64,000 nucleotides of DNA from assembly GCA_026014465.1 (NCBI GenBank), contig JAOZID010000010.1, positions 1,088,303 through 1,152,302 on the forward strand, given 5' to 3'. This document shows positions 8,481 to 16,306 of the stretch, one piece after another. This stretch comes from Candidatus Bathyarchaeota archaeon (GTDB lineage Archaea; Thermoproteota; Bathyarchaeia; Bathyarchaeales; Bathycorpusculaceae). Each line of letters starts with the position of its first letter. Within the stretch, counting starts at the first letter, position 1. The notes under the pieces were generated by a model, which was not told the origin of the DNA, did no database searches, and worked only from the letters and a program-made list of their open reading frames with translations. Made by a program: the position numbers and the translations under genes.

Positions 8481-9508
8481 GTTTTGTTCACCCATGGCAC
8501 ATCCACCCTATCCACGCGCCACTTCAGGTGCACGTAGCTTTTATCCAAAGGCGTAACCAACCCGTGCAGGTACGCCAAAGTGCCTGTCCATGCAATCATC
8601 GCGCCGTTGTCAGTGGCGAATTTTAGGGGAACCACGCTAAATGCAGCGTCGTGCTCTTCAGATATTATTTTTAGCATCTCTTGAAGCCGCTTATTCGCCG
8701 CTACGCCACCCGTCAGGAGTACTTCGCGTTTTTCCGTGTGCGCTAAGGCACGTTCGGTAACTTCGGTTACCATGGAAAACGCGGTTTCCTGTAAGCTAAA
8801 GCACAAATCTTCAAGGCTGCAAACGCCCTTTTGATAAGCCGTCACCGCCGCCGTAAGCAAGCCACTTAACGACAAATCCATACCCTTCACCACATACGGC
8901 AACGAAACCAACCGCTCACCTTTCAAGGCAAGCTTTTCCACCACCGCCCCAAACGGCAAACCCCCCTCACGCTTGAGGCCAACTTCGCGGGCAAACACGT
9001 CTAAACAGTTCCCCAACGCGATATCTAGCGTTTCGCCAAATACGCGGTACCTGCCTGATGCGTATGCGGTGACCATGGTGTTGCCTCCTGAAGCGTACAG
9101 CGTTAAGGGGTCTTTGGCGCCTGTTTGAAGTTTGCCAATTTCGATGTGTCCCACCGAATGATTCACGCCTACCAGCGGCACTTCTAAATACGAAGCTAAA
9201 GCACGCGCGACGGTTGCGCCTGTACGCAAGCATGGACCCAGCCCAGGGCCTTGGGCAAAAGCGATGATCTCTAAATCTGCGGGTTTGACGTTTGCTTGGG
9301 AGAGCGCATCTTGGAGGACTTGGTTGGCGACTTGGGCGTGGTGTCTTGCGGCTTCTCGAGGGTGTATGCCGCCTTCTTCTGGGACGTAGCCGTCGGAAAC
9401 GTTCGCGAGTATGTCGCCTTTGAAGGTTGAGATGCCTACTCCAAAGTCGTCGGCAGTGGATTCTATGCCCAAGCAAAGGCGCTTTTCTGGTGGAGGTTTT
9501 GTTGTCAT
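8477..9508 (-). CDS. kae1: tRNA N6-adenosine threonylcarbamoyltransferase Kae1
   Basis: 343 residues, the normal size. ASKHA fold with CLGIESTADDFGVGI at the start, the PREAARHH segment, the metal-binding NHSVGHIEIG motif, LYASGGNTM and the C-terminal DNGAMIAWTG. Transfers the threonylcarbamoyl group from TC-AMP to A37 of ANN-reading tRNAs as the catalytic subunit of KEOPS. Head of the minus-strand block that also holds bud32, rdgB, rps15, recJ and pcc1. Diverges from the TFE-beta gene; a TATA-like GATAAAAATATG on the minus strand at 9552-9563 fits its promoter. Confidence 0.96.
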   Translation of the reverse strand: MTTKPPPEKRLCLGIESTADDFGVGISTFKGDILANVSDGYVPEEGGIHPREAARHHAQVANQVLQDALSQANVKPADLEIIAFAQGPGLGPCLRTGATVARALASYLEVPLVGVNHSVGHIEIGKLQTGAKDPLTLYASGGNTMVTAYASGRYRVFGETLDIALGNCLDVFAREVGLKREGGLPFGAVVEKLALKGERLVSLPYVVKGMDLSLSGLLTAAVTAYQKGVCSLEDLCFSLQETAFSMVTEVTERALAHTEKREVLLTGGVAANKRLQEMLKIISEEHDAAFSVVPLKFATDNGAMIAWTGTLAYLHGLVTPLDKSYVHLKWRVDRVDVPWVNKT

Positions 9509-9575
9509 CTTTTTTGTCTCGTCAGGGTTAAATCGGCATACGTGGGGGGATACATATTTTTATCTGCCGCGTTCG

Positions 9576-9585
9576 CATATATAAC
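9576..9585 (+). promoter_or_regulatory. TATA box giving a probable leaderless TFE-beta transcript
   Basis: CATATATAAC is centred about 26 nt before the ATG at 9607, the distance at which archaeal transcription normally starts. The mRNA would therefore begin at or next to the start codon. This favours ATG 9607 over the in-frame TTG at 9592. Confidence 0.55.
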
Positions 9586-9606
9586 GTATATTTGGAACTG
9601 ATTCAG

Positions 9607-9984
9607 ATGCCAAAACGTAACGATCTAGAACAGAAGGCGTTGCATTTCGTTGTTAACACGGGTTATCAGGGGGTGCTTCAGTCGGAGCTGTGGCGAGAAC
9701 TAGGTGCAAGCAGCAGGGAAGGTTCAAGAGTAGCTATTAAACTTGAAGAAAAAGGCTTGATCCGCAGGGAAAAAGAGTTGGAGGGCGGCAGATGGACGTA
9801 CCGTCTTTATCCTAAACGTATGCCCGCGAGCATAGAATCCATTGTTGATTGTCCCTGCCTGTTGTGTCCTGACAGTTCACGATGCGACCCCACAACAGTT
9901 ATCTCGCCTAAAAGCTGTGACCGCTTAACAGAGTGGATCATTAACTTAGACAAACCCGAAGAAGAAGCGGATTTACCCCAGTAA
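9607..9984 (+). CDS. TFE-beta (RPC34/RPC39-like) Fe-S winged-helix transcription factor
   Basis: 125 residues from ATG 9607. N-terminal winged helix (LEQKALHFVVNTGYQGVLQ, RVAIKLEEKGLIRREKE) followed by a cysteine cluster: CPCLLCP, C in SSRCDP, and SPKSCDRLTEWI. The spacing C-x2-C...C...SPxxC-x-x-x-x-W is the hallmark of archaeal TFE-beta and human RPC39, where four Cys hold an Fe-S cluster. TFE-beta pairs with TFE-alpha to help RNA polymerase open promoters; TFE-alpha is encoded at 22225-22737. First gene of a plus-strand run with rlmE. Confidence 0.75.
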   Translation: MPKRNDLEQKALHFVVNTGYQGVLQSELWRELGASSREGSRVAIKLEEKGLIRREKELEGGRWTYRLYPKRMPASIESIVDCPCLLCPDSSRCDPTTVISPKSCDRLTEWIINLDKPEEEADLPQ

Positions 9985-10012
9985 CCAAACAGGGTTTTAG
10001 GAGGAATTTTGG

Positions 10013-10696
10013 GTGGGCAAAACCAAGACGTACATCAAGCAACGTAAAGAGGAATATTACTACAAGAAAGCCAAAGCTGAAAACTACCGCAGCCGAGCCA
10101 CCTACAAACTAACACAGACCATAAACAAGTACCACTTCATACGCTACGGCGACATAGTCGTCGACTTGGGAGCAGCACCCGGCGGATGGATACAGTCAGC
10201 AAGAAAAGCCGCAGGCAAAAAAGGCTTCGTCTTAGGCGTTGACCTCAAACCCATCGAGCCATTTGAGCAAACGTATATTCGAACCATAATCCTTGACATG
10301 ACCGAGCCCACAGCGGCAGAGCAAATCCTAAGTTTCTTGCCCCGCAAAGCAAACGTCGTAATCTCCGACATGTCCCCTAACATCTCAGGCGTTTGGGAAG
10401 TCGACCACGCCAGACAAATCGACCTCGCAACCAAAGCCTTCGAAACCGCACTACAAATCATGCGACCCGACGGCAACTTTTTCACCAAAGTCTTCGAAGG
10501 CGAACTCGTCAACGAATACCTACAAAAAATCAAAGAAAACTTTAGAGAAGTCAAATTCATAAAACCCAAAGCAAGCCGCGCCAAAAGCAGCGAAATGTAC
10601 ATACTCGCCCTAGGTCTAAAAGCCAGACACATAGAACCTGCTCCTGAAACTGCGCCTGAACCTGACTTGGAAGCAGTAGAAGAAGAGCAAAACTAA
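10013..10696 (+). CDS. rlmE: rRNA 2'-O-ribose methyltransferase RlmE/FtsJ family
   Basis: 227 residues from GTG 10013 with AGGAGG 8 nt upstream. SAM motif VVDLGAAPGGWIQSA and the K-D-K-E tetrad: K in SRATYKL, D in VISDMSPN, K in FFTKVFEG, E in EMYILALG. Methylates a ribose 2'-OH in 23S rRNA or in tRNA (archaeal members can act on either). The acidic tail after ALGLKARH (PEPDLEAVEEE) is an addition to the core fold. Follows the TFE-beta gene by 28 nt. Confidence 0.94.
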   Translation: MGKTKTYIKQRKEEYYYKKAKAENYRSRATYKLTQTINKYHFIRYGDIVVDLGAAPGGWIQSARKAAGKKGFVLGVDLKPIEPFEQTYIRTIILDMTEPTAAEQILSFLPRKANVVISDMSPNISGVWEVDHARQIDLATKAFETALQIMRPDGNFFTKVFEGELVNEYLQKIKENFREVKFIKPKASRAKSSEMYILALGLKARHIEPAPETAPEPDLEAVEEEQN

Positions 10697-10738
10697 TTTT
10701 TGTCACACCCCGCTACACCTTTATGTTGGTGGCGTTTG

Positions 10739-11311
10739 GTGAGGATTGTTTCGGCAGATTCTGCAGCGGCAATTTTGGATGAAGAGTTTGAGCCGCAGTT
10801 GATGGTTGCATGCGGAGCCGTATTGGTCGAGGAGCCCTACAATAGGGCGCGTGTGGAGTTGGTTGAGCCACTGTTTTTGGAAGCGGATGATAGCCGCGAA
10901 GTTATAGTTCGCGAAGCAGAGATGTGTTTGCGGTTGTTGGATTGTGTGGATGCTGATGTGGTGCATTTGGATATGACGTTTGGGGGCTTGTCGGTGGAGG
11001 AGCTCTCGCCTGTGGAGTTGTTTAACCAAAAACCGTCGCTGCGTGCAAGGCAAAACCTACTCAAAATCTTGCCTAAACTACGCAAAGTCGCCGCGGAAAT
11101 CCACCGAAAACACGACATAGAAACCCTCGCCATAGGCAAAGAAAGCATACCCGTAAGAATCGCCGAGTTAACCACCGCCGCAATCGTCGAAACACTATTA
11201 ACGGTTACTTCAATGATAGTCAAACCGTTTCACGTCCATAAATTACTGTTTAGGAATAAGCTTAAAACCACGAACCTCAAAGGTACGTACATAAAGTGTT
11301 TTGAAACATGA
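10739..11311 (+). CDS. Conserved archaeal protein, resembles DUF4152
   Basis: About 190 residues from a GTG at 10739; the frame is open further up (TTG 10700) but the family-like start is RIVSADSAAAILDEEFEP. Other conserved-looking parts are VVHLDMTFGGLSVEELSP and LAIGKESIPVRIAELTTAA. I associate this pattern with the archaeal DUF4152 family; function unknown. The Asp-rich N-terminus and DMTFGG suggest a metal or nucleotide site but this is a guess. Its TGA overlaps the next ATG (ATGA). Confidence 0.6.
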   Translation: MRIVSADSAAAILDEEFEPQLMVACGAVLVEEPYNRARVELVEPLFLEADDSREVIVREAEMCLRLLDCVDADVVHLDMTFGGLSVEELSPVELFNQKPSLRARQNLLKILPKLRKVAAEIHRKHDIETLAIGKESIPVRIAELTTAAIVETLLTVTSMIVKPFHVHKLLFRNKLKTTNLKGTYIKCFET

Positions 11312-11682
11312 AAAAAACCGTTCAAGCCACCGCCATCATAGCTGCAGCCGCCTGCATATTTGTCATCGCAGGATACGGATTACAACAAAGCACCGCGCAA
11401 CCCGAAATTGTGCAGACCGAAAATTACTGGGTGGAAACTGAACGGGGAAACCTGTTTCTCCACACCAACATAACCGTAACTAACAAAGGCGCAACAGGCT
11501 GGATAACCATATACGCCGAGTACCACAGTAACATCCGCGGTGACCTGCGACTGGGAAAAGCCCTGTACCTTCCCTCAGGCGAAAACTACACCATACACTT
11601 TAGCAACGACCGCTTAGACAAATACGCCAGCTTCACCCAAGCCTACGCGGTAGCAGGCAAAAAAACAGACTTCACGGTATAA
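11308..11682 (+). CDS. Small membrane-anchored extracytoplasmic protein
   Basis: 124 residues. One N-terminal hydrophobic segment (ATAIIAAAACIFVIAGYGL, about residues 7-25) serves as signal or anchor; the remaining ~95 residues are beta-rich with the pattern NITVTNKGATGWITIYAEY, like the FxLYD/CARDB-type domains common on archaeal surfaces. Coupled to the upstream gene through an ATGA overlap. No enzyme motif seen. Function unknown. Confidence 0.65.
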   Translation: MKKTVQATAIIAAAACIFVIAGYGLQQSTAQPEIVQTENYWVETERGNLFLHTNITVTNKGATGWITIYAEYHSNIRGDLRLGKALYLPSGENYTIHFSNDRLDKYASFTQAYAVAGKKTDFTV

Positions 11683-11871
11683 ACCGAGGGAGGGGAGATA
11701 CTCGTCAAGAGCACTATGCTTAGACTCTTGACACGCTTTAAACTCGCTTTTCATAGTAAATTCCCGCGACTCGACCACACCCAGCTGGTACTCCTCGGCT
11801 AATCGCTGCTGCTCCTTAAAAAGACGAGCAACCTGCAAATAAATCGTGTAAGCAAAATACAATATACCCAT
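11614..11871 (-). CDS. Possible small one-TM protein (weak)
   Basis: An open frame of about 85 residues from ATG 11871: a hydrophobic start (MGILYFAYTIYLQVARLF) followed by charged helical sequence (KEQQRLAEEYQL, ESREFTMKSEFKACQ). It overlaps the 3' end of the opposite-strand gene by 69 nt and lacks a clear ribosome-binding site. The helix-like composition is suggestive, but it may be a chance frame in an otherwise empty 410-nt gap. Confidence 0.28.
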   Translation of the reverse strand: MGILYFAYTIYLQVARLFKEQQRLAEEYQLGVVESREFTMKSEFKACQESKHSALDEYLPSLGLYREVCFFACYRVGLGEAGVFV

Positions 11872-11898
11872 GCAAAAGCCAAAGTCGCGCCAACACAA

Positions 11899-12093
11899 CT
11901 TAACCCGCGGTAACGATTAATCTGGTTAACCTGCTCCCTGTATCTCCAACACTTGGCTAAGCTGTGCCGCCGCCGTAAAACAAAAAGAGTCTGTGCTGTT
12001 GGGGTTGCCTACAAGATGCAGCCACCAAATCTCCGAGTTTCCTAACCCATCGCTCGCGGCTTTCGCGCCCTCAAAATCGCCCCACGCTAAACC
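11899..12093. other. Gap between possible small gene and ogt
   Basis: No gene with a start codon is visible here. On the minus strand the ogt frame continues open for about 54 codons past its TAG stop until a TAA near 11930, with protein-like composition (GNSEIWWLHLVG). No start codon, so it is either chance or a decayed or read-through extension of ogt. Confidence 0.4.
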
Positions 12094-12678
12094 CTAAAGC
12101 CGCCGTAGCACAAACTCGACGGGAAAAACCCGCAGCACCGCATCGTCGAGGGGGAGGTCTAAGGGTTTTGTGTAACCACGTTTCTCGCGCATGAGAAGCT
12201 GGGTTTTCAAGGCTGCGCCGCCGCCGTAGCCGCCTAAACCAAAGTTGGATTTGACCACTCGATGGCAGGGGATAAGCGGGGCAAAAGGGTTAGCTGCCAT
12301 GACGTTTCCGACCGCGCGGGCACCTCCACCAGCAGCTTTAGCTACACTGCCATACGAAGCAACATACCCCACGGGAACCAACAAGACCGTTCTGAGCACG
12401 CGTTGAGTGTAGGCGGGCAGGGTTTCTAAAGCTAAATCCACGTGTGAGATGGCGGTGTCTTTGCCGTCGTGGAGGTCTTTTAGAAGTGAGATGGTTTTTT
12501 TGGCGAATTCTGATGGGTTGGTGACAGCTTGGAACGGTACATCAAAGGGCAGGCGCTTTAGTAGGCTACGTAAAACCAGTTGTTCTCCGTGGGAAAAAGC
12601 TGTGGCATACACTTTTTTCTCTTCATACGCAACGCCAAACCAGACGCCGCCAGAGTTTTGCAGGTAAAGCTGCATCAT
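12094..12678 (-). CDS. ogt: Methylated-DNA--[protein]-cysteine S-methyltransferase
   Basis: 194 residues. The acceptor-site motif IPCHRVV (Cys takes the alkyl group from O6-methylguanine) is preceded by the helix-turn-helix VASYGSVAKAAGGGARAVGNVMAANP. The N-terminal ~100 residues form the usual poorly conserved ribonuclease-H-like domain. Suicide repair protein. Diverges from the proteasome gene. The TAG stop is followed by an in-frame open stretch (see gap entry). Confidence 0.94.
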   Translation of the reverse strand: MMQLYLQNSGGVWFGVAYEEKKVYATAFSHGEQLVLRSLLKRLPFDVPFQAVTNPSEFAKKTISLLKDLHDGKDTAISHVDLALETLPAYTQRVLRTVLLVPVGYVASYGSVAKAAGGGARAVGNVMAANPFAPLIPCHRVVKSNFGLGGYGGGAALKTQLLMREKRGYTKPLDLPLDDAVLRVFPVEFVLRRL

Positions 12679-12798
12679 TTTGCGTTGTTCACCAGTTAGT
12701 TTTGGGTGTTGTGGGTTTTTTAGGGTTGTGCAGGTACGTTGGGGTTGCTTGTGGTTTGTTGTGTGTTGAGATTAACTTAATTAGGTCGTCTTGCGTAT

Positions 12799-13473
12799 TT
12801 GAACTGGCAAGGTGTAGGAACATTGGAAGGATATGGACCTCAGATTGAATCCCAGTCACCAGCTCAGGCTCCAAACGGAGTCTCTTGGGTTCCAGGCGCC
12901 ACAACCGTGGGCGTTGTATGCAAAGACGGCGTAGTCTTGGCTAGTGAGAAGCGCGTTTCTTATGGCTACTTGGTTATGAGTAAAGGCGGCAAAAAAGTTT
13001 TCAAGGTAACCGATGAAATCGGCGTTGCCTGCGCAGGCTTGGTTAGCGACATGCAGGTTTTGGTGCGTGATGTGGAAGCCAACGCAAACCTGTTCACCAT
13101 GGACGTAGGCAGAAAAATCTCAGTGCGCGCCGCAGCCAAACTCATGTCTAACATACTGTTTAACCGCAGAATGGCACCACTCATCACACAAACAATAGTT
13201 GGCGGCATAGACGACAAAGGACCCTCCCTTTGGGTTTTGGACGTTTTGGGGTCTGTTTTGCCCGACGACTACGCAGTGGTGGGTTCAGGAACAGAAATTG
13301 CCATGGCAATCATAGAGGACGGCTACAGCAAAGACATGACCGTGGAAGACGCCAAGAAACTGGTAACCCGCGCCATAAAATCTGCCATAAGCCGAGACAT
13401 CATGAGCGGCGACGGCATTGACTTGCTGGCGATTACCAAAGATGGTGTAGTTGAAGAAACCGCCAAAATCTAA
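12799..13473 (+). CDS. psmB: 20S proteasome beta subunit, probably non-catalytic type
   Basis: About 224 residues from TTG 12799 (another TTG at 12823 with GGTG upstream is an alternative). A ~33-residue propeptide ends in VPG, then ATTVGVVCKDGVVLASEKR. Aligned with the Thermoplasma subunit (mature TTTVG), the Thr1 position is Ala34, while the partners Glu17 and Lys33 are kept (E50, K66). The rest is ordinary beta fold: CAGLVSDMQVLVRD, TIVGGIDD, SGDGIDLLAIT. Resembles the crenarchaeal beta subunit that accompanies an active one. Predicted structural or regulatory member of the 20S core. Confidence 0.88.
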   Translation: MNWQGVGTLEGYGPQIESQSPAQAPNGVSWVPGATTVGVVCKDGVVLASEKRVSYGYLVMSKGGKKVFKVTDEIGVACAGLVSDMQVLVRDVEANANLFTMDVGRKISVRAAAKLMSNILFNRRMAPLITQTIVGGIDDKGPSLWVLDVLGSVLPDDYAVVGSGTEIAMAIIEDGYSKDMTVEDAKKLVTRAIKSAISRDIMSGDGIDLLAITKDGVVEETAKI

Positions 13474-13537
13474 CCTTTCTTTTTAAGGTTTAAAGCAGCA
13501 AACCAAAAGCTGCAGTTATTATTGGAGGCATAATAAG

Positions 13538-14158
13538 TTGTCTTTTGAACTTGCCGAGAAAGAAGGAAAATTCCTAATAGAGCTTGCCCGAAACACCGTC
13601 AAAACCTTTTTAGAAACAGGGCGAACGCTTAGTCCACCACAACAAACCCCAAAGAAACTGTTTGAGAAATGCGGCGTTTTCGTCACCATAAACTCAGTCA
13701 GGCAAAGCAAAAAGATGCTGCGAGGATGCATCGGCTACCCTTACCCAACTAACCCGTTGGTGGAAGCTGTTATTGATGCGGCTATAAACGCGGCAACTCA
13801 AGATCCACGGTTTCCCCCAATGAAGAGTGAAGAGTTGGATGGGGTGGTTTTTGAGGTGAGTGTGCTAACGCCGCCAGCGCTTGTGGAAGTTGCAAGCCCC
13901 AAAGAGTACCCAAAACAAATCAAGGTAGGCGTGGATGGCTTAATTGTTGAGCGGGGCTTTAGTAGGGGGTTGTTGTTGCCGCAGGTTCCTGTGGAGTGGG
14001 GCTGGGACGAGGAAGAGTTCCTGATCCAATGCTGCATAAAAGCAGGTGTATCCCCAGACAGCTGGCTAAGCAAAGACACGCGCATCTACAAGTTCACAGC
14101 CATAATCTTCGAAGAACAACAACCCAACGGCGAAGCCAAACGCAAACCCCTCTCCTAA
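13538..14158 (+). CDS. AMMECR1 domain protein
   Basis: 206 residues from TTG 13538 with GGAGG 9 nt upstream. Contains the invariant LRGCIGYPYP motif, RFPPM, and EVSVLTPPALVEV, with LLLPQVPVEWGWDEEEFL near the end: the full AMMECR1 fold. Found in archaea and eukaryotes; the human gene is linked to a contiguous deletion syndrome; biochemical role is unresolved. Lies 65 nt after the proteasome gene on the same strand. Confidence 0.93.
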   Translation: MSFELAEKEGKFLIELARNTVKTFLETGRTLSPPQQTPKKLFEKCGVFVTINSVRQSKKMLRGCIGYPYPTNPLVEAVIDAAINAATQDPRFPPMKSEELDGVVFEVSVLTPPALVEVASPKEYPKQIKVGVDGLIVERGFSRGLLLPQVPVEWGWDEEEFLIQCCIKAGVSPDSWLSKDTRIYKFTAIIFEEQQPNGEAKRKPLS

Positions 14159-14165
14159 AAGCAGT

Positions 14166-15308
14166 TTAGGACAACAAGTCTTCTATGATTTGAGCAGCGC
14201 GTTTTAAGCCGTCGTACTGGTTTGAGGCTTCGTTGAGTCTGGTTATGTTTTGTTTGTAGGCTGCGTGGTTTGTTTGGATTTGCTGCATGGCATGTCGGAG
14301 TTGGCGTTTATTTTTTGCAGTAATTGAGCAGTGCATGTCGGATAGTTTTGTGGCGTTGGCGAGTTGTTCAGCTTGTGTCGGAATGCAGATGCTGGGTTTG
14401 GCGTATTTGACAACTTCGAAACAGGTTATGTGCCCCCCGCTAAAGATAACTGTCGAGGCGTTTTGCATGCATTGTCGGCGTTCTTCTGCAGAAAGCCATG
14501 TGTGGACGTCGCAGTTGCCGATTCTGACGGATTTACGAGCTTCACCAGGCATGCCTAAGCTTATTACGCCCGTCACGCCGAGTTCTTGGAAGATAGGAAG
14601 CATCATCTGCATTAGCTTGGAGCGGGTGCCAAATGGACCGCTAATGGGTGCGAAGACATATTTGTCGGAGCCTGCTGTCGGAGTGGTGTCGAAGAAGCTG
14701 CCGACGTACTCGGTTTTGTCGGATACGCCAACGTGTTGCAGGTTGCCGATGTTGTAGTCGCAGATTGTGTCTGGTGGGGGGTTGTCGGGTATTATGATTT
14801 TGGCGCAGTCTTTCACGTAGCGCTCTGTGAATCGTTCGCCAGGGCTTAGCAGCGCAGAGAAGCCGTAGCTGGGGCGTATGAGGTTGGTGATGTAGACGGC
14901 GGGTATTTTCCATCGGTGGGCTAGGCGTAGCGCGTTTATGTCGCCGTCGGCTATTAGCATGTCTGGCTGGATTTCATGTATGTTGCGTCGCAGGTCATAG
15001 TAGCGGCGGATAACTTCCATGGCGTTGGAGGATTTGATTTGGAGTTTGCCGTTTTCGCCATCAAAGTAGGGCAGCGGAAACAGGGTGTTGATTAACGATG
15101 CGGAGGTTAGGATGCCGCTGCTGTTTTCGTACCATGCAGTTGGAGTGGCGAAGTAAACGTTATTGAAGACCTCGTTGAGCACAGAGTAGGCTTTGCCGCC
15201 TGAAAAAAAGAACAGTTCATGCCCGTTTTGCTCTAAACGTTTGCCCAAAGCCATAGTTCGGGAAGCATGCCCCAAACCCAACTCAGAACACGCATACATC
15301 AACCGCAT
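14166..15308 (-). CDS. MurG/GT28-like glycosyltransferase
   Basis: 380 residues. N-terminal MYACSELGLGHASRTMALGKRL is the glycine/histidine loop of GT-B UDP-sugar transferases (GxGHxxR); the C-terminal half has ASTVIFSGGHITCFEVVKYAKPSICIP, the nucleotide-sugar-binding segment seen in MurG and archaeal relatives, with TQAEQLANATKL after it. Likely adds a sugar to a lipid or glycan on the inner membrane face. Converges with AMMECR1 (7 nt apart). Confidence 0.85.
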   Translation of the reverse strand: MRLMYACSELGLGHASRTMALGKRLEQNGHELFFFSGGKAYSVLNEVFNNVYFATPTAWYENSSGILTSASLINTLFPLPYFDGENGKLQIKSSNAMEVIRRYYDLRRNIHEIQPDMLIADGDINALRLAHRWKIPAVYITNLIRPSYGFSALLSPGERFTERYVKDCAKIIIPDNPPPDTICDYNIGNLQHVGVSDKTEYVGSFFDTTPTAGSDKYVFAPISGPFGTRSKLMQMMLPIFQELGVTGVISLGMPGEARKSVRIGNCDVHTWLSAEERRQCMQNASTVIFSGGHITCFEVVKYAKPSICIPTQAEQLANATKLSDMHCSITAKNKRQLRHAMQQIQTNHAAYKQNITRLNEASNQYDGLKRAAQIIEDLLS

Positions 15309-15441
15309 AACCCTAACATTGAAACAGCCATTTATTTTAGATTATCCACAATCCAAACAAACAAGCCCAACACAGCCCAAGCAGCAACGGCAAATCAGGG
15401 AGGGAAAAAGGGTTTTAAGCGCAAAAAGGCAAAGTTAGGGT

Positions 15442-16299
15442 ATGTTTGTTCCACGCAGGGTTTTGGAAGAGAAGCTTTTAGAGTTTGTAGCTGAAGACGT
15501 TGGACAAGGAGACGTAACGGCAGCAGCAGTTATTCCCGCGGGGCTAAAAGCGAAAGCAGTTGTTTTAGCTAAAGCAAAGGGCATAGTTGCAGGCGTTGAG
15601 GAAGTGGAGGTTTTGGCGCAGGCGTTTGGGTTACAATCCACGGTGCAGGTTACAGACGGCTCACAAGTCAAAAAGGGACAGGTTCTTTTAGAGCTTACAG
15701 GAGATGCCCAAACAATACTTTGCGTTGAACGCACCCTACTAAACTTGCTTTCACGCATGAGCGGCATAGCCACAACCACCCACAAAATCGCAGACAAACT
15801 AAAACAAGCCAACATAAAAACCCGCATAGCCGCAACCCGCAAGACCTCGTTGGGGTTTTTGTATTTTGACAAGAAAGCCGTCATGGTGGGCGGTGGGGAT
15901 TCGCATAGGCTGCATTTGGATGATTTGGTTTTGATAAAGGATAATCATTTGGCTTTGGCAGGCGGCTTGGAAAACGCTTTGGAACGCGCCAAGCAGAACG
16001 TGTCAGCTTACAAGAAAATCGAAGTAGAAGTCACCTCCGCTGTAGATGCGGTTAAAGCAGTGCAGTTAGGAGCAGACGTGGTTATGCTGGACAATTTTGC
16101 GCCCAAGCAAATTAGGGAGTCGGTGGCGTTGCTGGAGGAGGCAGGTGTTTTGGGCAAGGTCCTGTTGGAAGTTAGCGGCGGCGTAACCGAGCAGAACATA
16201 GAAGAGTTCGCCGTGCAGGGCGTGGACATAATTAGTTTGGGGGCGCTAACGCACAGCGTGGAAGCGTTGGACATCAGCTTGAAAATGACCCCGCTCTGA
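15442..16299 (+). CDS. nadC: Nicotinate-nucleotide pyrophosphorylase (quinolinate phosphoribosyltransferase)
   Basis: 285 residues. Shows EDVGQGDVTAAAVIP, the ERTLLNLLSRMSGIAT helix, the TRKTSLGFLYFDKKAVMVGGGDSHR PRPP/quinolinate-binding region (residues around 133-155), DDLVLIKDNH, and the barrel end EVSGGVTEQNIEEFAVQGVDIISLGALTHS. Makes nicotinate mononucleotide from quinolinate and PRPP in de novo NAD synthesis. nadA/nadB are not in this window. ATG start. Confidence 0.95.
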   Translation: MFVPRRVLEEKLLEFVAEDVGQGDVTAAAVIPAGLKAKAVVLAKAKGIVAGVEEVEVLAQAFGLQSTVQVTDGSQVKKGQVLLELTGDAQTILCVERTLLNLLSRMSGIATTTHKIADKLKQANIKTRIAATRKTSLGFLYFDKKAVMVGGGDSHRLHLDDLVLIKDNHLALAGGLENALERAKQNVSAYKKIEVEVTSAVDAVKAVQLGADVVMLDNFAPKQIRESVALLEEAGVLGKVLLEVSGGVTEQNIEEFAVQGVDIISLGALTHSVEALDISLKMTPL

Positions 16300-16306
16300 A
16301 AACTCG

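Noticed and set aside
12094-12096. Pyrrolysine use at TAG
   Set aside because: Many ordinary genes here stop at TAG (for example the dehydrogenase at 17954, hel308 and the 33-residue zinc protein), and no Pyl gene is visible in the window.
12689-12904. Minus-strand frame over the proteasome start
   Set aside because: Low-complexity and basic, overlaps the beta-subunit coding start, no SD: a shadow frame.
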